NCBI GenBank assembly: GCA_944472135.2
Contig: OX235270.1
Location: 81,539,168 to 81,603,167, forward strand
Length of the DNA: 64,000 bases
DNA from: Trichobilharzia regenti
Taxonomy: Eukaryota; Platyhelminthes; Trematoda; Strigeidida; Schistosomatidae
Direction: 5' to 3'
A program made the translations under genes and the position numbers. Below are positions 21,813-32,189 of this stretch, piece by piece; positions within the stretch are counted from its first letter, which is position 1; each line of letters starts with the position of its first letter. The notes under the pieces were generated by a model. It saw nothing but the letters and a program-made list of their open reading frames with translations, did not search any database and was not told where the DNA came from.

Positions 21813-23252
21813 ATGGAGCTAAGTAACCTGGGAAAATTTCCTCTTAATGGTTCTCCGCGGGAGATTGCTGATTATTTGGAATGCTTTGATGCGTGGTGCA
21901 TTTCCAAGAATGTTCGGGATGATAAAATACCTGCTCATTTCATCACCGCTATTGGGCTTGATGCATATAGCCCGGTGAAGAATCTGGCATTTCCAGATAA
22001 ACCCATTTATATGCCATATGCTAAGCTCCGTGAACTTCTTATAGATCACTTCCATGTAACTACTTTTGAGACCAGAGAGAGGGCTCACTTCAACAAACTG
22101 GTACGTTCTCCCAATCAGAAGAAAAGAGACTTTATACTACAACTCCAAATTCAAGCCTCAAAGTGTAATTTTGGAGATCAGCTGCATACACAACTACGTG
22201 ATCGTCTAATTGCTGGAATCAACATTCCTAAATTAGAGAAAGAGTTAATTCAGATTCCTTCTTGTACGTTTCAAACTGCTAAAGAGGTATGTATTACATA
22301 TGAAGATGTCCATAATGAATACTGTGCTCCCACTACGTCAGTATCTGATGTCATGCTGTCCAAAGTCGAAAATACAAGTGGTCATGGTAAGCAATCCAAA
22401 CTGCCGTCCACAGGTAATAGAATACAGCGAGAGATCAAAAACATTAAACCGTGTTTATCCTGTGGAAAGTTACATCTACGAAGCACTTGCTGTTTTCGGG
22501 GTGCTAAGTGCTATAAATGTGGTAAAGTTGGACACATCAAGACGGTTTGCAGGAGTTCGAGTACTTATGTTGCTCAACATTCTTATAATTCTCCCAAGCT
22601 GTCTAGTAAAATGGAGTCTATGTGTCTTTCAACTTTTCAAAATACTCAAGCTAATCCAATGAAAACCTCCACTGCAAGTTCAGCAACGCAATTATCAACT
22701 GTATTCAAAAATGAGGTAGCTAAGTTGCAATGTGAACTGTCGAAAACACGAATAAAACTGAATGAGATGAGAGAGCAACTGAATAAAATTGAGGAATTAC
22801 TGCATATGCATAGACTACGTCTGGTGAATCCAGAGCATACAAGTTCTTGTGAAAGTCCTGCAAAACGTTTCAAATCTCGAATTCTCCAAAAGCATCTGTT
22901 GTCCACGACTTCTAATGTACATTATTACAAAGATAATAACTACAGACCTTCTGTTGGAATTATACTACAAAAAATGGGAAATCGAGTGGTGAAGATATTA
23001 GACATCAAAGATCACTCAGTTCATAACGGACACCTGGACAAAGTGACAATAAATGAAGTAGGTCGTTCCAATTATAATATTATTGATTCCGCTAATAATC
23101 CTGATTTTGTAGATAATTCAGAAATAAGTCCAGATAGTACTGATGAAAATAATATCACAGAATCAGTTAGGTCGCAGCTACTTGCAAGCAAACCGAGACA
23201 TCGTTATAAATACGCAAGGAGATATTCGAGGTGTGGCGGATGTGGTGATTGA
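21813..23252 (+). CDS. Gag protein with two zinc knuckles, fused to an integrase-tail-like end
   Basis: 479 aa. Residues ~1-170 are a retroviral-type Gag capsid region (FPLNGSPREIADYLECFDAW, FHVTTFETRERAHFNKLVRS, QASKCNFGDQLHTQLRDRLI). Two CCHC-type knuckles lie at about 214-246: CLSCGKLHLRSTC (C-x2-C-x3-H-x4-C) and CYKCGKVGHIKTVC (C-x2-C-x4-H-x4-C). A coiled coil follows at ~295-335 (VAKLQCELSKTRIKLNEMRE...). Residues ~365-405 (NYRPSVGIILQKMGNRVVKI..., VHNGHLDKV) resemble the C-terminal module of Gypsy integrases, and the end (LLASKPRHRYKYARR) resembles the usual pol tail. The ATG lies 10 nt after the start of the primer-binding site, and the stop TGA lies inside the 3' LTR. The integrase resemblance is my pattern reading, not a search. 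Confidence 0.85.
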   Translation: MELSNLGKFPLNGSPREIADYLECFDAWCISKNVRDDKIPAHFITAIGLDAYSPVKNLAFPDKPIYMPYAKLRELLIDHFHVTTFETRERAHFNKLVRSPNQKKRDFILQLQIQASKCNFGDQLHTQLRDRLIAGINIPKLEKELIQIPSCTFQTAKEVCITYEDVHNEYCAPTTSVSDVMLSKVENTSGHGKQSKLPSTGNRIQREIKNIKPCLSCGKLHLRSTCCFRGAKCYKCGKVGHIKTVCRSSSTYVAQHSYNSPKLSSKMESMCLSTFQNTQANPMKTSTASSATQLSTVFKNEVAKLQCELSKTRIKLNEMREQLNKIEELLHMHRLRLVNPEHTSSCESPAKRFKSRILQKHLLSTTSNVHYYKDNNYRPSVGIILQKMGNRVVKILDIKDHSVHNGHLDKVTINEVGRSNYNIIDSANNPDFVDNSEISPDSTDENNITESVRSQLLASKPRHRYKYARRYSRCGGCGD

Positions 23253-23435
23253 CAATTTCTATCTCTGTATTGTTTAAATACTTACTGTTGACTGTTGATA
23301 TGTTTCTTATATGAATTGCATTCTAATTCCGCTAAATACAAATTACTGATTGCTGCCCTCTCTGGGTTTTGATTAGATTCCTATAATTCCGTCATCCCAG
23401 TATATTAATATTTCCAAGTACAATAAATTACTACA
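23241..23435 (+). repeat. 3' LTR of Gag-only LTR retrotransposon
   Basis: 195 bp, the partner of 21606-21799. Its first 12 bases encode the last residues and stop of the Gag ORF. The target duplication AATTA follows at 23436-23440. Confidence 0.9.
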
Positions 23436-23469
23436 AATTATTTAGTTTACAACAGGATTAGAAATAAAA

Positions 23470-23803
23470 TAACACAGGTGTCAGACAGGTCTCGTAAACC
23501 GTTAATGCCCAGCTCTTGCTGCACTCGGGCTCACGCTGCTCCTTGAAGTTTCTCAGAAACGCTTAGTGATAACAGACGCAAAATCCAAAACACCAATTGG
23601 CGACTCGAGGATTCTTTATTGTAACACCAACATATAAACACTGTTACAACTAAGGTTTCTGACAGTTGTCTCCTGACTTCCTTCTGAACATCGACCGATG
23701 AGACGATGACTGTCGTATTGATGCCTCCGCGAAAATTGGGGAAGTTGGTTTTGAGCAAACAACCAAGAATTGATCGTTCAATCTTCAACTACATTGACAA
23801 CAG
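23470..23803 (-). mobile_element. LTR plus leader of an LTR retroelement, reverse
   Basis: Reverse-strand relative of 20157-20510, with the same block order. The LTR would run from about 23803 down to 23607, with a poly(A)-like AATAAAG, then CGCCA, then ATTGGTG as a possible primer-binding start, then leader. With the forward copy it faces the Gag-only element from the other side. The body of the element is missing. Confidence 0.55.
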
Positions 23804-23913
23804 AATTAGAATGTATTACATACATGTAAAAATTGAACATGAAAATGAATTGGAATAATAATTTTCAACTGGAATTTGGAGTTGGGACTTGCGAATATAG
23901 ACTACAAAAGTCT

Positions 23914-23945
23914 TAGTATACAATTGGTGGATGGTGGCTAGCAGT
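23914..23945 (-). repeat. 32-bp Sm-alpha SINE 3' end fragment
   Basis: Matches 61965-61996 over 32 nt (TAGTATACAATTGGTGGATG... on the plus strand). It is flanked by AGTCTTAG at 23909-23916 and 23943-23950, which overlap its ends, like a target duplication around a minimal, extremely 5'-truncated insertion. Confidence 0.6.
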
Positions 23946-23950
23946 CTTAG

Positions 23951-24798
23951 AAACGAAAATTATACAGTATTAGAATATTTTTGTAAAATGGTTATTTTAA
24001 ACTAGTTTTAGATGTCAGAAGGAAAAGCATGGAAACAAACTTAAACTAACTGTTGTGATAACTTAAAAATGGGATGAATTGAACGAAGACAGAGAATAGG
24101 AATCACACGGCGAATGAAAAAAGATAAAAGACAAAATAAGGACAAAAGAAACAGAGTCTAAGGGAGCACACTGAACTAGGCCCAAGTAGTTGTAGAAGTT
24201 GGACTGATTTCTTCTGAACACACAACTCCGGCTTTTCGATGCACATTGCGAGCGCTCCAGTGGTAGAGTGAAGTCAGAAACATGCTGCTTTTGATAGGTT
24301 TCTGTTGACTTTGTAAATCCCTTAGAATGAATCACTTGAGATGTTGTGGAAGGTGGGATGAAAGATGCGCATACAACGACCTATAGGCCTAGCTCCGCAT
24401 GAGCAGGTGATCTGGTATATGCACACTGAAATGGTCTTTTATTCACCTTCGTGATTATGTTTAATCAAGTAAGAATTGTATCCATGTAAAATTACGTATT
24501 TAAATGCGATTGCACGGCTTTTGATAATGAAATCGTCACAAAATTATCTTTGCTGAACTTCATGTTTTACTTTTTGTGATGCCCCAGTGGGTATTTTCCA
24601 CTATCTGGAATCGTTAATAACAACAGTTTCTACGATAATTGTGATCATATAACATAAAAACTTATTGTGGTTGTAAGGATGAACAATCTGTGTTCACTAA
24701 TCAGTTTTCTAAAACTAACAGTATCTGAACTCTGTCCTTTTTCAAGAATATACACCCTATTATCCTTAAGGAGTCAATCTTTTTAGCTTTTTGTATTA
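23951..24798. other. Intergenic, nothing recognised
   Basis: No domain or repeat identified. ORF 24335-24063 (-) is not recognisable. Confidence 0.45.
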
Positions 24799-24974
24799 AA
24801 TGGTTAGAGGCGATCAGCAGGAAGTTTTGGATCTTGGCTTTGTGCTAGCTGGCAATAGTCAACATGGCGTATCCGCAACCTTGAAGAGACTTATGTCCCT
24901 TCTGATATTCGAATCCCCGTCACCCAGTGCTGAGGAAGGAGACGTTACCACTGAGCCATTCGGGCTCGCCACTG
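24799..24974 (-). mobile_element. tRNA-derived SINE, family B
   Basis: On the minus strand: GCGAGCCCGAATGGCTCAGT with A-box TGGCTCAGTGG, then GTAACGTCTCCTTCC, B-box-like GATTCGAATATC, AGAAGGGACATAAGT and a 3' end CTTCCTGCTGATCGCCTC. The forward copy at 61665-61852 has the same order. The ORF track-like frame across it is a by-product. Confidence 0.8.
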
Positions 24975-27900
24975 ATAATCTAATACCAGCAGTTAATAGA
25001 GCACTGTGGTGGCGGGCCACCTACCATGGTGATCACGACGCAAACCTGACTTATAGAATTCAGTCGCTGCCAAAGATAGGACTACACACATTATACTATT
25101 TAATGACTAGTGTTCAATCAAAAATAGCCTGTTTAACGCCTAATAGTTTCACAATTTATATTATTTCGAACCTTTATTACTTATAAGTTCTACAAACTAA
25201 CCATTAATAACGTGTAGATATTGTGTTTGAATGTTCCACGTAACATAAAACTTTCGTTGTTCAGGTTTCAGCCGGGAAAAAAATCACGAAGTGATAGGTT
25301 TATTGTTCTCGTGTTTCTCCGGCTTCTCTATCAGATTAAATTCATCACTATCATCTGTTCAGGGGCTCTAAATGCTAACCCTCTTTTGCAACTGTCATTT
25401 CTTTCGGTACATTTTTTCAGTGGTAATGTTGCCACATACAAGCTGACCTCCATTCTATTGCCATCTTCATAAGCACAGCGTCTATCTGAAGGGGCGAATA
25501 ACGAGTTATATATATATATATATGTATACTAGAAGTAAATGACCAATATAATTGCAAGCCGGGCGAATCAGAAAGCAGTACAGATCTCAGAGCTGACTTT
25601 CACAAGTGAGTGTACTGCAGCCGCACCTCTAATCTGTATCATTGGTTATGATATGCCTTTTCCAAATGACTCACTAATCCTGATTTGCCAAACTAGACAT
25701 TGAATGCATCTATGGTTTTTTCAGACTGTCCCAAACCAGACGATAGCCACTTACACTTATAATCTTGCCCTCACATACACATAAACCACCAGTCTAATTT
25801 CCAAATTTCTGCTTCCAATGCCTGTTCTACCACACAGATAGTAGTTGACTGGGAGTAACGTACAGATATATTAAAGAGACATGAAGTCTATCAAGGAGAT
25901 AGCATTAAAACACACTCACCAAGATTCTTCAATGTCTGCTGCTCTGGTAACAAGTGAAAAGATTACCGGCTAGAAGTAGCACTCTTCAGAAGCCCAAACC
26001 AAACAGAGTAGGGAACCAATTTGCGATCCTGAATTTACTGAATACAACAAGTTCTCTTCTCTCGTTGTCCACGGTCGATCTGTTACTCACATGGCCCATT
26101 TCTATTCACGGTTTTCTGTAGAAATCCTCTTTCCTCTCCACTATGTCTGCGTAGTTTGGTGGGGCTCAGTAACAGATACCTTCACCTTTCTACTATCCCC
26201 GAATTAAACTGATTAACACTGCACAAAATTTATTTGCAGTGAATTACATATTACGGTTGCCGCTTAGGTGAAATAGAGATACAGATCACATACTCGTGTG
26301 TCACAGATAGCAGCGACAAAGGTTACTGTCGGGATGAAAATAACCACAATGTATAAGAGGTATGTGAGATTTTACAGGTGAATTTAGTAAGAGCGACAGA
26401 CTCAGCGAAGGAATATATTCCTTTTCAATGGGTCTCTCATCGTCGACCCCACGTTAACACACAGCTTTTACATCAAGACTTTTTGCCAACCAAGCAATGA
26501 TTTCAGCTAATTAGTCTCAGTGATAGGGAAGTGAAATCAATAGGTTAGGGGCAATCAAAGTAATTAAGTAATGCATGTTAGTAACATGACATCTAAGTTT
26601 TAAAGGATGAATGAAAATTAAATACGGGATTGGAGGTGAGTTGATTACTAGGCTTTAGCAAGACATTATCAGATAATCAAGAAATTTGTGGGACAATAAT
26701 GACTAAGAAGAAAAAGATGACCAAGTAGAATTATATAAAACACAAACGAGTAAGTATAGTTAGCTAGAGATTTCAAAATAAGAAGGTCAAAACATAGTTA
26801 CAATCGGAGGTGAGAATGGTTTGTAAAAACTAAATACGTACTATGCAGCTGGCTATGGCAAAAAAAGGGCTGTGCAAATTTCTTTTGAATACTTAGATTT
26901 AACTTGTTCAGATGCGTTTCTATTGCCTCTTCTGTATGTAGAAGTCACACTCTTAGACCATGTGAGGGGCTGGTCAATATACGATAAATAGCTTTAAAAA
27001 CTGTGTAAGAGTCAACCTGTTATCCAGTATCGACGAGGTAACCCAATAATGAGCTGGGTATAGCTTTATGTGGACGTTTGCCAAGCCGAGATGGAAGCTG
27101 TTTTACGAAATGCGTAAATGGGAATTAGGAAACAAATGAAATTGAAATGAAAATTAGACTTTACGCTTGAATTGCGATCCCCACTTTTGTTCTCCTGAAT
27201 TGCGCTAAATGTTTGTAACACCTAGAGTTTTCTTTATGCTTGGTGAGTGTGGTACTTTTATATTTTATATATTTATATTTATTTATAAACGTGGAATTCT
27301 TCCTGTCTAAACATCTGCGTTAGTTTCAATATTTTTATGGAAAACATTAGCTTCAGCAACCATTAGATAACCAACTCCGATAACCATTTAGAAGCATACA
27401 TTGTCAAATAACCTAATTGCTGCTGATACTTTTCTCATGAAAACAGGTACATACATGCATGGAGAACGTAGCTGACCCACGAGTCCAGATGTGTCTTGTA
27501 GAAACAATATTCCTCATCGAGTGTGCATATGATGATAAAACAAATTGAATGAAATACTCATTATAAGGCCCCTGACTAACGACACTGATTCCATTGATTT
27601 ATCCTTTCATTTAACTGGGGTAGCTCCTCACTGGTAGACTAACACTTCAGGTTGATGAGATCCATGACGATTGTAATTAGGGTGCTACACATATTAAGCT
27701 ACGTATGATTCATGTGGCAAATGAGGAGCTGGAGGACTTTGGTGAGACAGCCAAGTCGCACTGCTAGTGTGTTACCATCCGTTGATCGCACTGATACAGA
27801 GGCTATCTTGATGGACGTTGTCTGGGAAAGAGAGAGCAAATGAGATCTTAATCGGGAACGAAAAGCTGTAATGCTTGACTGAACGTTTCAGGGCCAAAAT

Positions 27901-29083
27901 ATTGTCCCTTAAATAGACATTTAGTCATATCCAAGGTAATATATGTATTTAGACGCTTATTCACCTTCTAGACATTTGCACTTCTTGAGTTTGAGCTGTT
28001 TATTTTACGGTCGAAATCGTCACGAAATTCTGTGAAGTATTTTAATAATTATTATGGAAAAAACTAGCATAATTTGGATAGTCTGATATCTGCACAAATG
28101 AACTGGAAACTGCGCATCATGTGCAATTAAAACATTTACATGACAGAACACCTATCTCGGTAAAAACAAGGGGACCAAGACACTATCTTTTGGGGGCTGA
28201 CTGATTGTATGACAAAATTCATCAGTTTTGGTTGTCAAATCTTACGAAAAGTAAATAAATACCACGAAAATGCAGTGAATAGGGGTATTTGCCAGATCAA
28301 ACAACCAAATAGAGATAAGTGAAGGTTCTCCAAATCCTGTTTACGTTAAGAATTGAATTCACTTGCCCCTTCACGCACGGTATTTAACCTTGTCACCGTC
28401 TGCAGACACTGACTCTTAGAACCCTGAGTACCTCAAACAGAAAATGCATATTTACCTATGTAGACTAGGTCGGTTAAATCACAGATCGCCACCATATTTT
28501 GCTGGGACCAACCACAAACCTTCCCCAATTTAGTCATACTGCAACTAACATTGTTCATTGCGGAAGGGGGTTGTTCAGCGTGTCTAATACGCGTAATAAT
28601 AGCTGCTAGCATAAAACAAGCTCAGCGGTCGAGTTACACCAAAGGAACGACGTTTGTAGTATACATGTGTTCAGGCTGAACTGCCATTCTGAATATCTTG
28701 TCCCAAGTGACATCCGTCTCCCACAATAAATTACTTAAGTACCATGAATCTCGCAGTCACTCAAATTATTATAACTAATTTAGAACTCCCTTCTTCATTA
28801 ACCACATTGAGTTATCAGGTACTTCCCATTGAAAGTGCTTTTACTTTCGCTCTATCTACCTTTCTTTGCAAAAGCTTTTCTTGGATCAAATTAATACATA
28901 TTTCGATACAGTCTTCAATGCTCACCTGGATCATGTGCAAAAGAAGAAGTTTAGACGATAGTTTTTAGTGACGTATAGGGATGTTTCTTTGTCAGATTAC
29001 CTTACCTAACTTTATGTGTAGTCGAAGGTACCCTACTCGAAACCTAGTCTTAGACATTCCCACTGACTGACTTATAAGTCCTA
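24975..29083. other. Long intergenic stretch, nothing recognised
   Basis: About 4.1 kb with only short, unconvincing ORFs (25221-25472, 28744-28968). A TA microsatellite lies at 25505-25523. The stretch 27580-27860 has the look of an old repeat, but I cannot relate it to anything else here. Confidence 0.45.
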
Positions 29084-29235
29084 ATATATGTGTAAAACTT
29101 GGGCACTATGGTAGTAAGTAATTCCAATCACAACTGATATGATTATGAACAATAAATTTTGTTCGAAACGTCATCCAGTAAATAATACTGTTTCACTGTG
29201 TGATATATTTAATAAACAAACTAATATGGAATTAG
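29084..29235 (+). mobile_element. PLE tail copy 4 with inverted junction piece
   Basis: 29125-29235 is a close copy of 4625-4735 with the intact hairpin GAACAA...TTGTTC followed by GAAACGTC. Just before it, 29084-29122 is the reverse complement of 4731-4770 (start of the second PLE family). So the same two PLE pieces that are joined head to tail at 4725 are here joined in inverted order. Confidence 0.7.
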
Positions 29236-29944
29236 AAATGCTAACATTAATTCAAGGTATTCAGCAGTGTTAAATCACCAGTCTTGACAACTACTTTGAA
29301 GAGTTGACTGGTACAATTGGATCTGCACCAAAGCAAACAAATAGACATGGCTGAAATTATCCGTAACTTATCAAGGTCATTGGTGGAATGAGACGCTCGA
29401 AGGTCATTTTCGTCCATTTTAGTCGGCCATGTTGGATCGCAGTTCCGTAGCTGTTCGTTTACGCGTTTGTTGTTCCGTTTATCCTGCCGTTATACACGAC
29501 TTATCTTGTTGCGTATTGTTCACAAATGTTGCGTTTCACCTCATTTTTTGTTTCCGTTGCTGTTAAAATGAATTATTTCTTTGGTTTCGAAAGTTTTCAC
29601 TACCAGGCCAGTGCATTCATTTCGGTGTAATTGTTTTCATACTTTGCATTCATGCGGCTTTCAGTGTTTTAGTTGGTTTTCAGCTGTTAATGAATTAGTA
29701 CTGTGTAGAGGGTTCTGAAATTGTGCACATGAAGATGTTTGGCTGGCAGAAGCAGTTGTTTCCAGTCCATTAGTTGGTTGCCGTTACTATTGTTGGCTCA
29801 GTTGCTTACATAACATGTAGAAATCTGGAAAAAGTGTCTTTTTCGTTCATGTTTGCAGCATACAACAATCTGCGAGTGAATCTGTTGAAGAGAGCACCAT
29901 CAGAGTTGGTATTAGCAAGGTTTTCGAAGAACAAATTAAACCCA

Positions 29945-31083
29945 GGTGACTCTAAAGAATAGCGGCCCAAACCGAAACGACCTTCGAACAAAAAAGTGAC
30001 CTTGAGCAAGGAATCAGCTGGCTGTATCATTTTCGGAAGTGATCATGGATGTTTTCGATTACTGTTTGGATAACGGACTCATAGCTTTGTCGAAAATTTG
30101 CCAGTGCGGAGGAGTTATGCATATACAAATATAAGCAGAGGCCATCGATGGCTTTGTATACCGATGTATTGAGTGCCGAAGGAGGAAATCGGTTCGAGAT
30201 GGTTTGTCGTTGTTTTTTAGTTTACAGATCCCTTAGGAACTTTTTTCTCTAGGTCTAAACTACCGTTAACGAAAATCTTAATGATATGTAACTTCTGGGT
30301 CCTCAAAAGACCAGTTACAGCTACGGCTTACGAAACAGAAAATTCAGAGGTGTCGGCAGTGCAGTGGTACAATTACTGCAGAGATGTTTCCTCGTGGAAA
30401 ATGAACAGTCTGACTCAAGTTCTTGGAGGAGTCGGTGTAATCGTACATATTGATGAAACTGTATTGATAAAAAGGAAATATAACCGGGGGAGATTACAAT
30501 CCAACCAGCAGTGGATATTGGGTATATACGACACAACACTACGAAAAGGGTATATAGAGGCGATTCCAAATCGCAGTGTAGGTGTATTATTGCCTATTAT
30601 TCAGCGTTTGGTGCTGCCTGGGACGACTATTCACACAGATGAATGGAGTGCCTACCGTCAATTATCCAATCATGGGTATATTCATCATGTCGTCAATCAC
30701 ACGGAGGGTTTCAGGAATCCTGTGGATGGAACGCACACTAATTCCATCGAAAGTTTATGGAGTCGTCTGAAAAGACGGATAAGAGCTGTTAATGGATCAA
30801 GAAATCCAATGATTTACAGTTATCTAGATGAATTTATGTATAGAAACTGGTTTAATATGACAATGAAGACTCCTATGAGAAACTGGGAGGTTTTTTTGCA
30901 ACATATACGCGAACGTTATCCTTTGTAACTATTTATTATGACTGCATTACTTATATATAAACCGTTTTTTACAATTATGCGCCTTTCATTTTGAGCCTTC
31001 TCATTGGTCGAAGTTGTCCCTGTCAAGGTCATTTTTGCGTTGAAAGGTCGTTTCGGTTTGGGCCGCTATTCTTTAGAGTCACC
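29945..31083 (+). mobile_element. Merlin DNA transposon with TIRs and 9-bp TSD
   Basis: 1139 bp. The terminal inverted repeats begin GGTGACTCTAAAGAATAGCG and match perfectly for about 40 bp, then imperfectly to about 60 bp. TTAAACCCA occurs directly on both sides (29936-29944 and 31084-31092). Merlin elements, related to bacterial IS1016/IS1595, make 8-9-bp duplications and are known from schistosomes. The element carries its own transposase gene (30045-30928). Confidence 0.93.
30045..30928 (+). CDS. Merlin transposase, two exons, one in-frame stop
   Basis: Exon 1, 30045-30201, starts MDVFDYCLDNGLIALSKICQ and includes a zinc-ribbon-like CQC...CIEC. A 35-nt GT-AG intron (30202-30236) joins SVRDG to TFFSRSKLPLTKIL, a junction that fits the family. 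Exon 2 carries the IS1595/ISXO2-type DDE domain: VIVHIDETVLIKRKYNRGR (first D), IHTDEWSAY (second D) and TNSIESLWSRLKRR (E). A TAA at 30132-30134 breaks exon 1 between the two zinc pairs, so this copy is probably inactive unless read through. The catalytic domain from 30239 on is otherwise open. The reading frame and intron are inferred from sequence only. Confidence 0.88.
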
Positions 31084-31480
31084 TTAAACCCAGAGAATTT
31101 AGAACCTGGGTTGAAGTTGAAAAAGCTTTGAAGCTTTTTGAGAATGTGAATATACCATCCGTGTGTCTGCTATCATTTAAAAAAATATATTGTGAGAGAA
31201 TCTAAGCCAAATAAGGTTGAGCCGCATGAAAAGTATGAATCTGTTGTGCTTGTGTATATTTTGGGGGAACTAAAAGAACCTGGAATCCTTAAGGGTAAGT
31301 GTTACTTATGCTTATTATTGCTTGATGTACTAGATCGCAATAAATGAACTAGGACTACCCGTAATAGAGCCAGTGTTAACATCCATTCGATGGGTTGCAA
31401 AACGGTTTTCAAAGCGGATAAAATACGGTGATCTGGTGAGTGTACAAACAATCCCAGTTAAAGGTAAGACATTAATTAGG

Positions 31481-32189
31481 AAGAATAACGTTTCGGGTTG
31501 TAGTCTACGATTGGTGGTTTCCTCGAAGTTGTGATTCTTCCGTGACTATAGACACAGATGTTCACGATCTTAAAAAAAACTAAATAAATTATCCTTGAAC
31601 CAGTAGTCTTCTTTTCTTCGGCGAAACATCCGTTAATACGACTATACGATTAGGTAGCGAAGTAAGATGTTATGTGACTGAGAATCGTGGTTGTTGTGTT
31701 TCTGACTAATTTCGCGCATCTGACTTATAACCGCATGGAGATAGCGTTTTCCTCATGGTACATTATGATATCTAGAAATCATAAGCACGCTGCCATCGGT
31801 AAATTTATTTTTACTTTTTAAATGGCTGCAAATAGTGAGTCGTTTGCGGTGATAGGATGAATACCTCTGAACGTTTTTGTGGAGACTAGGGTATATTTAA
31901 TTTTTTCGAGTAAGGGACGATCTTTTTACCAAGAAAGTTCTCGGAATTTTCGTTATTCAAAGATAACGCTAAGTTGCCCACTAAGGTGGTAACTATAGGA
32001 GATAACCTTCAGCGGAAACTATATTAATGTAGTTTTAGGTAATGCGTCATAGAAGTAAGCATCGTAGGTTAATTGTGTCTAAATGTATTAAACGTTGTAT
32101 AACTGATCAAACCATAGTTCTTACGTGCGAGTTAGTTTTATAAATAATGAATGTACCGTACAAGCGTCTACCATGATTTGCATACCTAG
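31481..32189. other. Intergenic, nothing recognised
   Basis: AT-rich sequence without recognisable features. Confidence 0.45.

Larger units (their letters stand above)
21606..23435 (+). mobile_element. Non-autonomous Gag-only LTR retrotransposon, 1.83 kb
   Basis: Short LTRs of 194 and 195 bp flank one ORF of 479 codons. There is a 5-bp AATTA duplication on both sides. A primer-binding-like TGGCGTCGCG starts at 21803, three bases after the 5' LTR, and a purine-rich GAGGTGTGGCGGA lies just before the 3' LTR. There is no protease, RT, RNase H or integrase core. The near-identical LTRs and uninterrupted ORF argue for a recent insertion, which must have used another element's RT and integrase. 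Confidence 0.88.
29720..31480 (+). pseudogene. Unrecognised coding sequence interrupted by Merlin
   Basis: If the Merlin insert and one copy of its 9-bp duplication are ignored, one frame runs through the site: CSIQQSASESVEESTIRVGI, SKVFEEQIK, then REFRTWVEVEKALKLFENVN. A one-base shift in an A-run (31178-31184) leads on to KPNKVEPHEKYESVVLVYIL and GELKEPGILKG. A GTAAGT donor at about 31293 and a CTAG acceptor before GACTACCCG (31351) would join LPVIEPVLTSIRWVAKRFSK. I do not recognise the protein. An upstream TAG (29818-29820), the frameshift and the transposon make it a likely pseudogene. Confidence 0.45.

Noticed and set aside
22300..22906. ORFs of 120 (+) and 86 (-) codons
   Set aside because: Shadows of the 479-codon Gag frame with its zinc knuckles.
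29774..29962. 62-codon ORF before Merlin
   Set aside because: Another frame through the same site stays open across the transposon junction and looks more like coding sequence.
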